Source: Vicugna pacos (taxonomy: Eukaryota > Chordata > Mammalia > Artiodactyla > Camelidae). From it: a stretch of DNA of 64,000 nt. The stretch is taken from assembly GCF_048564905.1 (NCBI RefSeq), contig NC_132993.1, positions 15,399,001-15,463,000 on the forward strand, read 5' to 3'. The first letter of the stretch is position 1; each line of letters opens with the position of its first letter. The notes beneath the pieces are model-generated. The model was given only the letters and a program-made list of their open reading frames with translations, did not search any database and had not been told where the DNA came from. The translations under genes were made by a program, and so were the position numbers. This document shows, piece by piece, positions 25,266-37,194 of the stretch.

Positions 25266-25269
25266 TTGG

Positions 25270-25460
25270 GTACCATAGACACACACTATTTCATTTTGCC
25301 TTCGTGAAAAACCTTTTCATATAGGTACTTATTCATTCACATTCTGTAGGTGAGGAAACTTGAGTTTTAGAAGAGTGAATTCACTTGTCCAGGGTTGATT
25401 AGCTAAGAGGTAATAGAACTGAGAACTGGATCCCAGGTCTACCTCCAGAGTGTATGCAGA
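25270..25460 (-). repeat. MIR SINE
   Basis: Reverse-complement MIR: AGGTGAGGAAACTTGAGTTT, then TCACTTGTCCAGGGTTGATT and TAGAACTGAGAACTGGATCC, followed by CAGGTCTACCTCCAGAG. All core blocks are in order. Confidence 0.75.
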
Positions 25461-25739
25461 GTACCCTGCTTCACAGAGGATGCTTCTCATTAAGGGAGAG
25501 AGGATGTGGCTCCAGCTCCGTATCTTCCACCTGGAACAAGTGAAAAGTACCTGGGCTGGGAAGGACTCCTGTCCACTTTTGACAGTTTTCCTGTACAGCT
25601 AACCAAATAGCTATACCCACTTACAAAACACTCATTTTTGAAAATCCTAACATCACCTTAAGCTCAATGTTGAGATCAAATCTATTAGCTTTTCTGCACA
25701 GAGTCAGCTTCGTGTAAAAAAAATTATACAGAGTTTGAA

Positions 25740-25905
25740 GTCAGAAAACTGTACTCTAATTGCACCCTCACCATCTACTACTGTAGGTAAGTTATCTCTT
25801 GGAATCTCTTCCCTCAACCCTAAAATGAAAATAAAAATGTTATCAACTTCCTAGAGTTGTTACAAGTATTAAATAAGAATAATACATGTGAAAAATATTT
25901 CTCAA
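25740..25905 (+). repeat. MIR SINE
   Basis: Sense MIR with a decayed tRNA head (TTTGAAGTCAGAAAACTGTA), then AAGTTATCTCTTGGAATCTC, CCCTAAAATGAAAATAAAAA, and AGAGTTGTTACAAGTATTAA. An L1 3' end abuts it on the right. Confidence 0.65.
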
Positions 25906-25909
25906 AATC

Positions 25910-26175
25910 CTATGCATACCATATGATATCACTCATATGTGGAATCTTAAAAAAAAAAGACACAAATGAACTTATTTACAAAACAGAAACAGACTCACAG
26001 ACATAGAAAACAATCTTATGGTCACCAGGAGGGAAGGAAAGTGGGAAGGGGTAAATTGGGAGTTCAAGATTTGCAGATACTAACAGTATATATAAAATAG
26101 ATTTTATACTGTATAGCACAGGAAACTATATTCAATATCTTGTAGTAACCTATAATGAAATAGAACACGAAAATA
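25910..26175 (+). repeat. Cetartiodactyl-type L1 3' end, 5'-truncated
   Basis: GATATCACTCATATGTGGAA, TGGTCACCAGGAGGGAAGG, and ACTGTATAGCACAGGAAACT then ATTCAATATCTTGTAGTAAC form the 3' UTR typical of cetartiodactyl L1s. It ends in an A-rich tail. Related tails lie at 40959-41179 and, reversed, at 62670-62925. Confidence 0.8.
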
Positions 26176-26179
26176 AAAA

Positions 26180-27255
26180 AATTGGATTTGTTAATGAAGA
26201 AAACATATTCAGTTCTTTAACTGTTGTAAATTAAGTGCTGTAAAAATGGTTTTAAAAACTTCTTAATCATTTCACCATATATATGTACACCTTTAAAAAA
26301 ATCCTGTGCAAATCTTATAATTATTACTATCCTTTGTGTTTATATGAGAGCCTACTTTATTCATAAGATATAACCATCTGAAAGTAGAAATATGTTCATA
26401 AAATATTTTCATATTTCTACCTTTATTATAGTTAAACAATAACAAAATGTCAACACAATGAAGTAATTTCCAAATGCTAATTTTCACAGTTTGCCAAACA
26501 TACAGTAAAAATACTCAAACTTTAATGTTCCTACCATTTTATTTTACTTCTAACAAGTACAGAGGACAATGAATTTAGCTAAGAATGATTTCAGATTAAC
26601 TTCTCTAACAGAAAGCACTCAACTTTTATAACATATGAGGGCAAATAATCAGCACAGAAATATGTAATTGCTTTTTAAGAAATATCTGTTTTCAGTTGTG
26701 GTTTTAGAGTAATGTGGAGGACTAAATTATATTATTTTAAAAGGCTGTTAGGTAAAACTCTTAGTATCAGTAATAGATTAGGAAATGGAAGTGTCGTCAT
26801 AGAAAAAGGAAAATAAAATTTTAAAAGCATTGAACCTTAAACTCTACCATTATTCCACAATCCATGAGAAGACCACAACAGTCTATTATTGAAGTAAGAC
26901 ATCAGTCTCATTTTATAATATTTCCTCTGACTTTACACTATTCCTGAGCTATGTTCTCAGAATTTCCTTACCCAAGGTGCTCTTTTGTTTGCGGCAGGCC
27001 CTCCTGCCAGTCTCTGCCCCATTCTAGCTGCATTAGCTATTTGCTTCGTGCACTTAGTTACCTGCAGGCCAAATGCTCCCTTCGTGGAAATAATGAAAGG
27101 ACAGGTAGGCAGGATATCAGCAATCTTCATCCTCAGAAGAAAAATCTGGCTTTGAAAATAACCTTAGAATGCTCTCGCTCCAAAAGCAGAGCTGCCAGGT
27201 GGTGCTCAGAACAATCATTCGTGCAGGAGTTTATGCATTTAGAGATGATGTAATG
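26180..27255. other. Intergenic, nothing assigned
   Basis: AT-rich. The open frames at 26951-27253 and 27169-27573 have no known domain. The second runs into the LTR at 27317. Confidence 0.5.
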
Positions 27256-27261
27256 AAGAAA

Positions 27262-27960
27262 CAAAAGCACCATCTCTGGAACAACTTCCATTCCCAGCTC
27301 TTCCACTTATTACCTGTGTCGACTAGAAAAAAATGCACAACCTCAAAGTTGAGAACGATGTTTTATTCGGCAGACAAAACTAAGAAATTAAGCCCAGAAG
27401 ACAGTCTCTCAGATAGCTCTGAGGGACTGCCAGGATACATAAGAGTTTTGCAACAAAAATTCAGGTACCTAGAACATCAAAAGACTAATGTTAAAGAAAA
27501 CCAGACATCTCAAGGTAATGAATTTAGCATGCTTTTCCATGTATGGGAAGATACAAGAGTCTGGGCTAGTTAAAATCATTCCTTTGATATGCACCTTAGC
27601 TATCTAGGGCCAGGGTCCTGTTTTTCTCCATCCTGAATCCCCTTAGGGTGCATAGTTGTCGGTGGCTGCTGGCTTGATGGCCACAACATTCTTTGTTTAC
27701 TGATATGACAGGCAACATTTTTTGATCTACAGCTTGACCTTGGGCAACCTAACCTCTCTGTGCCTCAGTTTCCTCGCCTATAAAACGTGGGAACTAACTG
27801 CACCTGTCTCGTAGAGTTGTTGCAAGGAGTAATTGAGTTAATATGTGTGAAATACTGGAACAGTGCCTGGTGCATGGTCTCTGTTCCATGTGTTCCTGTT
27901 AATGCTCCTCTCATTTTTTGTTATTATTCATTCATGAAATATTTACTAGTCTCTGCTCTT
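27262..27960 (+). repeat. MIR SINE split by an LTR
   Basis: The left half (27262-27316) has the MIR tRNA-related middle, ending CCCAGCTCTTCCACTTATT. The right half (27732 on) resumes with CTTGACCTTGGGCAACCTAA, CTGTGCCTCAGTTTCCTCG, AGAGTTGTTGCAAGGAGTAA, and CAGTGCCTGGTGCATGGT. The two halves join to one MIR. The 415 bp between them are an LTR. Its 3' end merges with an antisense L2 end at about 27925-28100. Confidence 0.8.
27317..27731 (-). mobile_element. Solo LTR of an endogenous retrovirus (fossil)
   Basis: On the minus strand it starts TGTAGATCAAAAAATGTTGC and has an AATAAA signal near its 3' part. It ends with the complement of the TGTCGACTAG that lies at 27317, so it has TG...CA ends. 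It resembles an artiodactyl ERV LTR that I recall from cattle-like genomes, but I cannot give the family name. Flanking bases ACCTG and GCTTG could be a diverged 5-bp duplication. No internal retroviral sequence is present. Confidence 0.65.
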
Positions 27961-28100
27961 ACTCTAGGCATCATACTACGACACTGAGCAAAGCAAACAA
28001 CAAACAGTCCTCATGGAACCTACCCAGAGACAAACGCAAATCAAATAATCTCACAAATATACAATAGTAAACATGATATAAACGCTTGAGGGATGCCTGT
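27925..28100 (-). repeat. L2 LINE 3' end fragment
   Basis: TTCATTCATGAAATATTTAC then CTCTAGGCATCATACTACG and AGTCCTCATGGAACCTACCC is the reverse complement of an L2 terminus. Confidence 0.65.
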
Positions 28101-28529
28101 CCGCTTTAAAATCATGAGCCTATCTGCTGGATTTCTTAATACTGCAGTTCCTCTGTTTTTTCCAGGTGGCAGGACGGAGTCTGCTTGGCTACTGACTGGT
28201 GAACTAGTAATGACTTGCTTATCTGATCCCTTTGCGCCCTATTTCTAAGGAAAGGCCTGACTCCCACTGGTTTCCATTCTTCCCCATCTAGTTTTGGAAC
28301 GGCTCTATTAAACAATGCAACCCATACCTCATGCTTCCTCCATCACGGAGCTGCCCCTTTGAAAGTCAGCCTCGGTCCTGATTCTACTCAAATCAGCAGT
28401 CCTCCTGGGCTCTGCCACTCGGGTGGCAGTGGCGCCTCATTGTCTGTCATATTGCTCCAGGTTGCCCGTATTCCCATACCTCCTACAGCGCACACTTTGG
28501 GATACCTGGATCTGGCTTCACATGCTGCC

Positions 28530-28685
28530 TCTACCATTTGTTACTGTATGAGTTTTACCAAGCTTCTCAACCTTTCTCATTCAATCTTTGTAGTTGCATC
28601 TGCAAAATGAGAATAAAAAATATCTACATTATAGACGAAAGCACCTTAAATAAGATAAAACCACTTGAAACAACTTTAAGTGTCT
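28530..28685 (+). repeat. MIR SINE
   Basis: CATTTGTTACTGTATGAGTT, AAGCTTCTCAACCTTTCTC, GCATCTGCAAAATGAGAAT, then ATCTACATTATAGACGAAAG follow the MIR sense core. Diverged. Confidence 0.6.
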
Positions 28686-28689
28686 AACA

Positions 28690-29110
28690 TTCAGTAAATA
28701 AATTCATTCACACAATAAGTATTTATCCCCAGGTACTAAGGCTATTTAACCAACAAGTACTTATCATCAAGCTCTGAAGATACAAGGGTAAAAAAAAGAC
28801 GTAAATTGGTTTCTTTGTTTGGGAAGATTATATTCTATTGGGAGAGGCAACTAAAAAGTTAAATAATGTAAATTATAATACGTACTATATAGGAAACAAC
28901 AAAAAAATTGTTGAGATAGAAAACCAAAGGCAATTTACTATAGGTAGAGCAGTCAAGAAGGGTGGTGGGGAGAGGCAGCCAGAGGAATGAGCATGTGCAA
29001 ACGTCCTGAGGTGGGAAAGATTAGCATGTTTGAGGGTCTGAAAGACCACAGTGGCTAGAGCCTGGTAAGCCAGGAGTGGAGTGGCACAAGTTGAGATTGA
29101 AGAGGTGGAC
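28690..29110 (-). repeat. L2 LINE 3' region
   Basis: ATTCATTCACACAATAAGTA and GCTCTGAAGATACAAGGGT form the antisense terminus. GCATGTGCAAACGTCCTGAG and GTGGCTAGAGCCTGGTAAGC are antisense L2 further in. The order matches. Confidence 0.75.
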
Positions 29111-29379
29111 TTTCTAGGCCTCCATAATAAATGGTTTGGATCTTTCTTATAATTTAATTTCTCTCCCTCCTAGGACCACTGCTAGCCCCCTGTTTTATTT
29201 TTTAAACAACAGATAGATATTGCTACACAGAAGTCTAGTTGATTGATCTCCATTTTAGGAATTGGTCTTGTTACTTTTAATCCAGCTCTTTAGGGAATGA
29301 AGAGGGGAAGGGGAGAGATGGACAGTGTGATATACATAATATTCTTCCATTTTCTTCCTTCTCTTCAAATGTTGGTGTG

Positions 29380-30330
29380 CCCTAGGGGCTCAGTCCTGCA
29401 TCCATGCTTTCCATCATAATCTCCTTCAGCCCCAAGGCTTTATGTAGCATTTTGGGCCAGTGACTCCAGTTTACATCTCCAGCTCTGACTTGAGAGCACT
29501 CCAGATGGACATCTAACAGTAGGCCTCTTCACGTCACTACCTGGGTGTTCAATAGGCATCTCAAATTTAATGTGACCAGAAGAGAGCCATTCATTTTTGC
29601 CCTAAAATCTGCTCTTCCTTCGTTTTCCCTATCTTTACCACCATCCAACATTTTATTCAAATCAAAATTGCAGATAAAATCCTGACTCCTCCCTTCCTCG
29701 TGCGGTCCCCCATCCAATCCATCCATAGTACATCTAAAATAGATCTTTTATCTATTTCTCTGTCTCACAGCCATCCCTCTCCCTGAGTCAATCCATCATT
29801 ATTTGAACTACCTGGGCTACTGCAGTCCTCTGTCTCCTAAATGATCTACCTATTTCCACCATTAATCAATTGTTTTTAGATTGTTATCCCCAACAATCAA
29901 TTCTCCACACACCAGCCAAAGTGAGCTGTTGAGAACACGAACATAAATCACATCATGTTACTTTCCTACTTAAACCCTCCAGTGCTTCCCACTGCACTTA
30001 GAATACAATCCAAACCCCTGACCCTGGACCATGAGATCTTATACGACCTGGCCCCTTGGCTCCCCTCTCCTACCTTACCTCTTAGTCCTACATCTCCTCT
30101 CCTCCTGCGTCATGAAGTTCCCGCAATACTATCTTCAAACACAGCACAACAGCTTCCACCTGAAGGGCTGCACGCATCTTGTTCCCTCTGCCCTGTGCCC
30201 TGTACCTGATCTTTGCAGGTCTGGCAATCTCTTGTCCTTCAGGCCATGCCTAAATGCTTCTCTCCCAGAGAAGCCTTCTCCAGCCTCTCATTTTACAGAA
30301 GTCCCTCATTCCCACGCCACTCAACAGGAC
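29380..30330 (+). repeat. L2 LINE, long 3' segment
   Basis: About 950 bp of sense L2. Landmarks are GGTGTTCAATAGGCATCTC (29545), TGCAGTCCTCTGTCTCC (29821), CACATCATGTTACTTTCCTA (29950), AATACAATCCAAACCCCTG (30003), and CTGGCCCCTTGGCTCC (30050). The last block is 'TGCTTCTCTCCCAGAGAAGC' (30257). It is one of the better preserved L2 relics in the window. The 84-102 residue open frames inside it are relics or chance. Confidence 0.8.
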
Positions 30331-30429
30331 TTTCTATGATGGAAATGTTGGAAATGTTCTATAATCAGTGCTGATCAATACAGTAGACACAAGGCAAGCA
30401 GATCTCTACTTGATGATCGTTGATAACAC

Positions 30430-30620
30430 CATGGGCCCAGACTGCTCAGATTCAAAGTCCAACTCTGCATTTCTGTCTGTTAACCCCTCTGTGCCTCAGT
30501 TTGCTCATAGGCTGTTTATCAGGATTTAATGAGTTAATAAATGTGGTGAATTTAGAACAGTACCTGGCAGAGAATAGCACTCAAGAAGCGTTAGCTATTA
30601 TTGTTATTATTACTGCTACT
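30430..30620 (+). repeat. MIR SINE
   Basis: GGGCCCAGACTGCTCAGATT, then AACCCCTCTGTGCCTCAGTT, GATTTAATGAGTTAATAAAT, AACAGTACCTGGCAGAGAAT, and a GCGTTAGCTATTATTGTTAT tail. This is nearly the full MIR order. Confidence 0.8.
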
Positions 30621-30704
30621 ACTGCATTGTGTGTTGAAAACAGATTTTTCTGCTTTTATTTGCTGTTAATGAGGTTCTCATAAGTTAATAATCACGTCAC
30701 TCAA

Positions 30705-31110
30705 GGTTCTTAATTGCAGGCAACAAAAACCAACTCCAGCTGACTTAAGCAGGAAATGGGATTTATTTAATACATGGGGAGTGACTCCCAGAATTGCTGG
30801 AAGAACTAAAGAACTGACATGCGGCTGTGCTGTCGGTAACAACAGCTAATCACGAGGGAGACCTGCCCGGTGAGACTTCCTCTTCCCTCTTTCCCCGCTA
30901 CTACCACTGTCACCTCTGAAGCTCTGGTGTTCTGACTTGCACCACTGACACCCCGAGTCCTAGATGCTGCGTACAGCCAACTGCCCTGAGGAACTCAGTC
31001 TTCCTTCAGCTGTCACCACCACGAAATTCAAGCCTCCCAGCCCCCACCTCACTGGCTCTGGGTTCTCAGCTGGCATCGTCTGACTGATGGAGGCTTGATC
31101 TCAGAGAGAT
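30705..31110. repeat. Unassigned interspersed repeat
   Basis: TTGCAGGCAACAAAAACCAA with CTCCAGCTGACTTAAGCAGG is a phrase I recall from a common mammalian repeat, but I cannot name the family. The region also has a moderately GC-rich right part. No coding potential seen. Confidence 0.35.
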
Positions 31111-32130
31111 GCCAGAATAGCAAGAATTTGGCATTTTCTTCTTCTATGGTTGTGGGTAAGCCTGCTTCCTTCCAAGATTCATTAGATGGGGGATTTCTAA
31201 AACATAACATGAGCATTCCAATGGTGGACTGCCAAAATAATTTTTAAAGGTGAGTGTCTGCTAAAGTGGTCATTAATGATTTCTCCATGATGAGCATAGT
31301 TTTTTAATTCATGCATTAAAAATTCAGGAAGTTCTCCCAAGGATTTACACCCTTATTATATCCCTTTCAAGGTCATAATGGTAGTCTTGGAACTAAAATA
31401 AAAGATTGGTCAAAATACTAATTGCTTGACTGATTTATTTGCATTATTATTTTTTCACTGATGGATTATCCTTCACGAGAAACTCATTAATTGCTTATTA
31501 TAATTCCCCACCAATCTTTGTGCTCTTTCAACACTCAGGAGCTGTGATATTACAAGCCTCTTACCCCTTAAAAATTGAGTTGTCTCTGTTTATGGCCTCC
31601 TTGGAAGAAGTTCAAAATCTTATTGCTTGTGGTATTTTAATTTTATTTTTCTAGGAGACAGTCATGAGAGTTTCTCTCATTAGAAGCTTCAGAATGAGTG
31701 GCTCTGGGCCCATGTGATTTGGCGCCAGAGAACTTGAAATGAAGTAGATGCTCCCCTGCACATTAAAGAAGGAGCCCCTGACACCAAGGTCAAAGCCATT
31801 TTATATGCCTACCAACAGCTTACATGGATCTAAAAGGAGGAGACGGGATATTTCTGCTCCAGGTAATATTCTACTGCCATTATCTCAAGAATCTAGAATT
31901 TTTCTCTGGTCTTTTACCTTGAGATCTTTTATTTCCTCTTTTATTTTCCCCTTTTATTTTTCCCTGATGCTATCCATCTGTAGAGGGTTGTCCAAAAAAC
32001 ACACATTAGGCAAGTTGATTGCATTGCTTAAAAGTACTTTACAAGAGTGTAAGAAAAAAAATGGTGAGATACAACTCACACCTAGGTGGGTCAACATGGA
32101 GTTAAAGTCTTGGTTAGTTAATTCAGCTTG
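31110..32130. other. Intergenic, nothing assigned
   Basis: The open frame 31748-32131 (127 residues) has no recognisable domain and no splice or repeat context that supports it. Confidence 0.5.
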
Positions 32131-32134
32131 AGTC

Positions 32135-32370
32135 ATCTTAAATAATGGTTCAACCACAGAGACTTTGCCTCTTCGGGGACATTTGATAACGTCTGGAGAT
32201 CTTTTTTTGGTCACAGCTGGGGATGGGGCAGGGCAATGCTATTGACAGCTAGCAGGTAGAGGTCAGGGGTGTTGCCAAACACCCTGCAATGCACAGGACT
32301 GCTCCCTCAGATAAAAAAAAATCCTCCCACCCAAGATGTTAATAATGCCTAGGCTGAGAAATCCTACGTG
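32135..32370 (+). repeat. MER3-like hAT-Charlie element
   Basis: GGGGACATTTGATAACGTCT, GGTCACAGCTGGGGATGG, TAGCAGGTAGAGGTCAGGGG, AACACCCTGCAATGCACAGG, and a closing GGCTGAGAAATCCT follow this non-autonomous hAT family in order. I name it MER3 from memory. Confidence 0.7.
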
Positions 32371-32754
32371 AACACAGGGACTTTCACAGACAATTCCACT
32401 TTTCCCTCCTCACTCCATAGCCCTTTTCCTTCCTGGTCTAGAGACTCTTTCTGGCTCTCAGGTCTCTAAAGAAGTGAGATTCTTTCAGAGTGGTCACCCC
32501 AGAGCTCATCCTTAAGCTTCAGCTTGGAAGATAAATTCACACCCTGATCTTCCATTCTGAAAATTCTTTGAACAAATTGACCTTGGTAAATCCTCCTTGG
32601 TTTGAAGCCTTTTCTGAAACATTCAGTTCTGTGTATTTGAACCTGAGATTTAAAAGACTCAACTCCTGTTCTCCCCACAAGGCTCACATCTTGACCCCAA
32701 TTTCTCTTAACGGTGTAGTCCTAAAGTTCCAATGGCATCCTACCTACAGCCGCG

Positions 32755-32885
32755 TGGCCTTGGAAAGTCACAAAAGCTCTCCCCACAGCATTTCCACATC
32801 AGTAAAATAATATAATAAAACTAGTATTAGAAGGTAGTTTGATGATCAGATGAAATAATGTAGAAGCATTTAATAATCTGTAAAC
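32755..32885 (+). repeat. MIR SINE fragment
   Basis: GGCCTTGGAAAGTCACAAAA, then the CATTTCCACATCAGTAAAAT core and a decayed 3' part. Confidence 0.6.
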
Positions 32886-32889
32886 AGTA

Positions 32890-35395
32890 GAATGTTTATT
32901 TTTGCCATTATTATTCTTTTTCTCCCCAACTCTTTTCCATACCCTGCTCCCCTGGGGTTAATATGTGTAGGCCTCCCTGATAAGGATGTCCTACAGATTT
33001 TTGTTGTTGTTGTTGCCTTTAGCAACAAAATCAGCATATCTATAACACACATTTTTGTTACTCTTGCTCTTACCCTTGTAGGCAGTGAATCTATGTAGTC
33101 ACATGCTTTGAAGAGTTGAGAAGGGAAGACATGGCAAGGGGACCCTCCACAAATATAGCAGAAAAAAAATTATAGATGGCTCAGGATTTTTACTATATGA
33201 TACCTGGAGATAGGAAATAAAATAAATCATCATAAAATACTATATTTTCTCTTAGGAACAATCTTATGATTTGTGGTTGAAAAAAATGGCATCAAATAAA
33301 TCTAAGAAAGAACAAAGACTAAACAAAAATATATAATCTTTGAAACAGAAATTTACTTCTAGCCATAGAAAATAAGCATAAAGAAGTCATACAGATTGAC
33401 ACATAACATTTATGTTAGTCTTAATATTTATAAAACTTTTTTATTGATGGACTTGGATAGTTTATGTTATGAAAACACAGCTCATGGAAGTCTGAATTAC
33501 TATCTTCTTTTTCCTTTAGTAAGTTTCTCTAAACTTAGCTGAAACAATCCATCTACCTTGGAGGGCCTTGCAATGTTGAGACCGTTATTCATAGTCAGGG
33601 CAGTATCTAAGCATTTGAAGCTTTCCCAAAGAACCTGAGTTCCCCATTGCCTTTCTCCTCCAGCATTGGATGGGAAAACAAACCACGTAAGGAAAGCTAT
33701 AAAGAAATGAATGGCATAAAGGACGATCACAGTCCTTTGGCTGTGAGCATTGGAAGGTAGTAATGAGTTGACTGTTGATGAAGTACAAAGTCTTTTGAGG
33801 AACAGGCCATGGAGATGCATTTCTCCCCTCATCATATTGCTCTCCTGGGTTACTGCCAAAAGACAGCAGCATCAAACTCTACTTCAGAGACTGTAGAGTG
33901 AGTGAGTCTATTCACAACAAGCTGAATTATGGGTCCAAACCCACCCATATCCACTTACACACATTAGTATCCATTTGTCTCTATTTCCTAGTAAACCACC
34001 TTTCAATTTTACAAATATGATTCCTTCATCCCATATGTATTCTTTAGTAAGTATAGACGACAAAAACATTTCAGGATTATTTAACCAGCAATGTTATAAA
34101 TGCAAACATTTTGAAGTGTGCATCTTGAATGGAAAATCCATTTCCCTCCAGATACAAGCATCTATTTGGAAATTATTCTTGATGCATAGGATCAGACTTT
34201 ATACTGTGTCTCCATATTGTTACTGTAATCAACACTGGCAATTTACTGTTGCCTGTTCTTGAAGGCAGACTGCTGTTAAATAGTCCACTGAGATTTCAGC
34301 TCTTCCTTTAAGAGGTCGTTAGCTGTGTCATGAACTCAACTCAGTGTGGCAGATTTTGCAAGCTAAATCCCTGTTTCTTAATCCATTCTGTCTGGCCTAG
34401 TTCCCTCCGGGTCCATTACAGCAATTGCTGTCACTTGTGATAGTGTGACATTTGCCTTTTCTATCTTAGGTTCAGGATTGCAAAGTTAACACCTCAGAGA
34501 CTATTCATCTGAACCTAGAGATGTGTCTGAAAATTCAGGTACTCCCAAAGGTGAGCAGTGGTGCCTGGCACTGACATCCACATAGGGATGGAAAAGGAAA
34601 AACTGCATACTTTCCAGTTGATTTTATTTTGTTTATTACAATTTATTTACTTCTATAAAATAAGGCAGTAATGACAAATCATCCTCTAATAATTAACTAT
34701 AAAAAGTGAAACATAATTCAGAACAAAGAAGAAATTCAAACATCTCAGTAAATTCTCACAAGTAAACATCTGCAGTAAGTTAGGATCTCCCCTTACCTCC
34801 AAACTAAACATCTCTGTTTGGTCATCTTCCCAAAATGGCTGAGGCTGCTTAAGCTCTGACTACTTGCATTTTAAAAATGAACCTAGATCCTTTGAAGTAG
34901 GGGTACCTCGGCAGCTCTAGTGCTACACGTGGTAATGCTAGTTGTGCGCCCAGTCCAAACATTGGGGCCTCCCAGATTCACGGCCATCCCCATTTTCCCA
35001 TACACATCCACACACAGCATGGTCTGTATGCTGCTCTGCTGACCCAGCTTTGGTTTTGGACCAAAGTTTGGTTCCTGCGCCTGGAACTCAGTGCTGATAC
35101 CATGTGTTAATCTTAGGGCACTTAATCAGGGCATGAGGAAGAGCAGGTTTCCTTGAAACCTCATCTAGAAATTGTTTAGCTATAAGGGTCTTAACTCTCC
35201 ATAACATGGAATCTACCTGAGGCATAAAATCTAAATGAGAACTTGAGAGAAGCAAGAGAAATAGGAAACTGGGAAATGGGGAATACTCATTAGACTTTCT
35301 GTGTAATATTACTGCCATTTTAGCACTGCACTGTTCTTACCACGTTAGAAAAGTTTGTCAGTAATATTCTACAGATCACACTTTCTTCTCCCCCC
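32890..35395. other. Intergenic, nothing assigned
   Basis: No gene or named repeat. A (GTT)n run lies at 33000-33016. The minus-strand open frames at 33500-33875 (up to 119 residues) carry no known domain, and two of them overlap in different frames, which argues against coding. Confidence 0.5.
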
Positions 35396-35399
35396 AGAA

Positions 35400-35805
35400 A
35401 AATCCCTACAACATATTCAGCAAGTCCACATCATTGTCAGGACTTGCTCTGACTGTTCACTCACACATTCCTACTAGCCGAGGCCACCCAGTCCCTGATT
35501 CTGCCAAGCCTGCACCTGTCTTGGCATTTGCAATTGCTGTTCCTTCTGCCTAGAACGCCCTCCCTGCAGAAGCTTGAGTAGCTCACTCCTTCTCATCCAA
35601 GTCTCAGCTCAAATATTCTGCTCTCAGAGAGGCTGCCTTTCACTGCCCTACTAGCTAAAGTTGCCCCTCTCCAACAACATTCACTGTTATAACACCCTTC
35701 TTTAGTATCTTCATACCACTAAATACTACCTACATTATCTTAGTCATTTACTTGTTTATTATTTGTCTCCCCCACCAGACTATTTATTAATATACCTAAT
35801 AGATA
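35400..35805 (+). repeat. L2 LINE 3' end
   Basis: TTCCTTCTGCCTAGAACGC, TTCTCATCCAAGTCTCAGCT, TCTCAGAGAGGCTGCCTTTC, then TTATTTGTCTCCCCCACCAG form a clear sense L2 3' end. Confidence 0.8.
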
Positions 35806-36118
35806 AGGGCAGAATAGGAACAGGATAACCGCCATAAACATTCCCATTTGAAATGGAGAAGAGTGGTATAGAGATAGCAATCACTATTCTGTGGCAATTG
35901 TGGAACCCTACCAGGCAGACATCACAAGGGTCCTCCACCCCAGGGTGGGAAATGTTCCTCTATTAGGTTTCAGTTCTGATCCATGGTAGATCCTCCTCCC
36001 CCACTGCATTGTTTTCCTGTGGTCCTTAGCTCCATTTTCCACCATTTAAGGGAGTTCTTTTCCATTGTCCCTCATGTCCTTCTACTAAATGAGCATGAAG
36101 AATCTGTCCTTGGATTTT

Positions 36119-36240
36119 TTGAGGGGGCAGGTAATTAGGTTTGTTTATTTATTTTTTAATGGAGGTACTGGGGATCAAACCCAGGACCTTGTGAATGCTA
36201 AGCATGCACTCTACCACTGACTTATACACTCCCCCTGTCC
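36119..36240 (-). mobile_element. Camelid-type tRNA-derived SINE (Vic-1-like)
   Basis: On the minus strand there is a tRNA-like head (GTCAGTGGTAGAGTGCATGC), a B box in GGTCCTGGGTTTGATCCC, then AGTACCTCC and an AT-rich tail. The duplication TCCTTGGATTTT (36107-36118) and TCCTTAGATTTT (36241-36252) flanks it with one mismatch. This SINE type is, as far as I know, restricted to camelids and is the main clue to the host. Confidence 0.8.
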
Positions 36241-37194
36241 TCCTTAGATTTTGAGCAGCTTTCTCAGACTACTTCCTGCCCACAGAAAGTTGAGTCCCAA
36301 GGGTCATTTTAAGTCTCATTCACAGTTTCCCTTTGCACTCACTGGTAGATATTTTGGCACCACCCTAAAAAATTTAGTCATCTTCTCTATTTGATTCAAG
36401 TTGGCTCCATGTGCTATTGTCACAGCCACTGCACTTTCTGAGACAAAAATTTTTCTTTAATTTCTCTCTTGTGGGCAAATTGAGCCCATCAGCCTTTGTC
36501 ACTGGGGAGACCTGTACCATTTTATCCAACTGAAGGGACATACTGGGCACCACTTTAATCCACTTGGAGATTTCAGTCATGAATGTGACAGTCATATCCT
36601 TGAATTGATCCTTGACACAAGGCTGAAGTCTAGACAGCCTTTGTTGCTCAACTCAGTTAAAGATAAGAATCATTTGCATCTTATACACAGTATACGTTTC
36701 TGAATCTCTGGACTCCACAATCTCTTCCATTTCTAATTGCAAGTTTGACAATTATTTTCTGATTCATCTTTTCCTGTAACATCTTATGTAATCAATAGTT
36801 ACTAACATCCAAATGTATCTAGCAAACATATACATCCAACAGCAGCAAAATACAATTCTTTTCAAGTGCAATGTTTTCTAGGATAGATTATATGTTAGGC
36901 AACAAAACAAGTCTCAACAAATTCAAGATATAAATTATATCAAGTATCTTTCCCAACCACAGTGGTATGAAACAAGTAATAGAAGGAAAGCTGGAAACTC
37001 ACAAATATGTGGAAAATAAACAAGACAATCCTGAACAACCAATGGATCAAAGAAGAAATCAGAAGGGAACTTCAAAAATATCTTGAGACAAATTAAAATG
37101 GAAACACAACATACCAAAACATATGGGATATAACAAAAGCAGTTCTAACAGGAGTGTTTACAGCTATAAACACATACATCAAGAAAAAAGAAAG

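Noticed and set aside
31748-32131. A 127-residue + strand frame
   Set aside because: No recognisable family, and no supporting context.
33500-33875. Minus-strand frames of 119 and 96 residues
   Set aside because: Two overlapping frames with no domain, no promoter and no splice context. The length is unremarkable for 64 kb.
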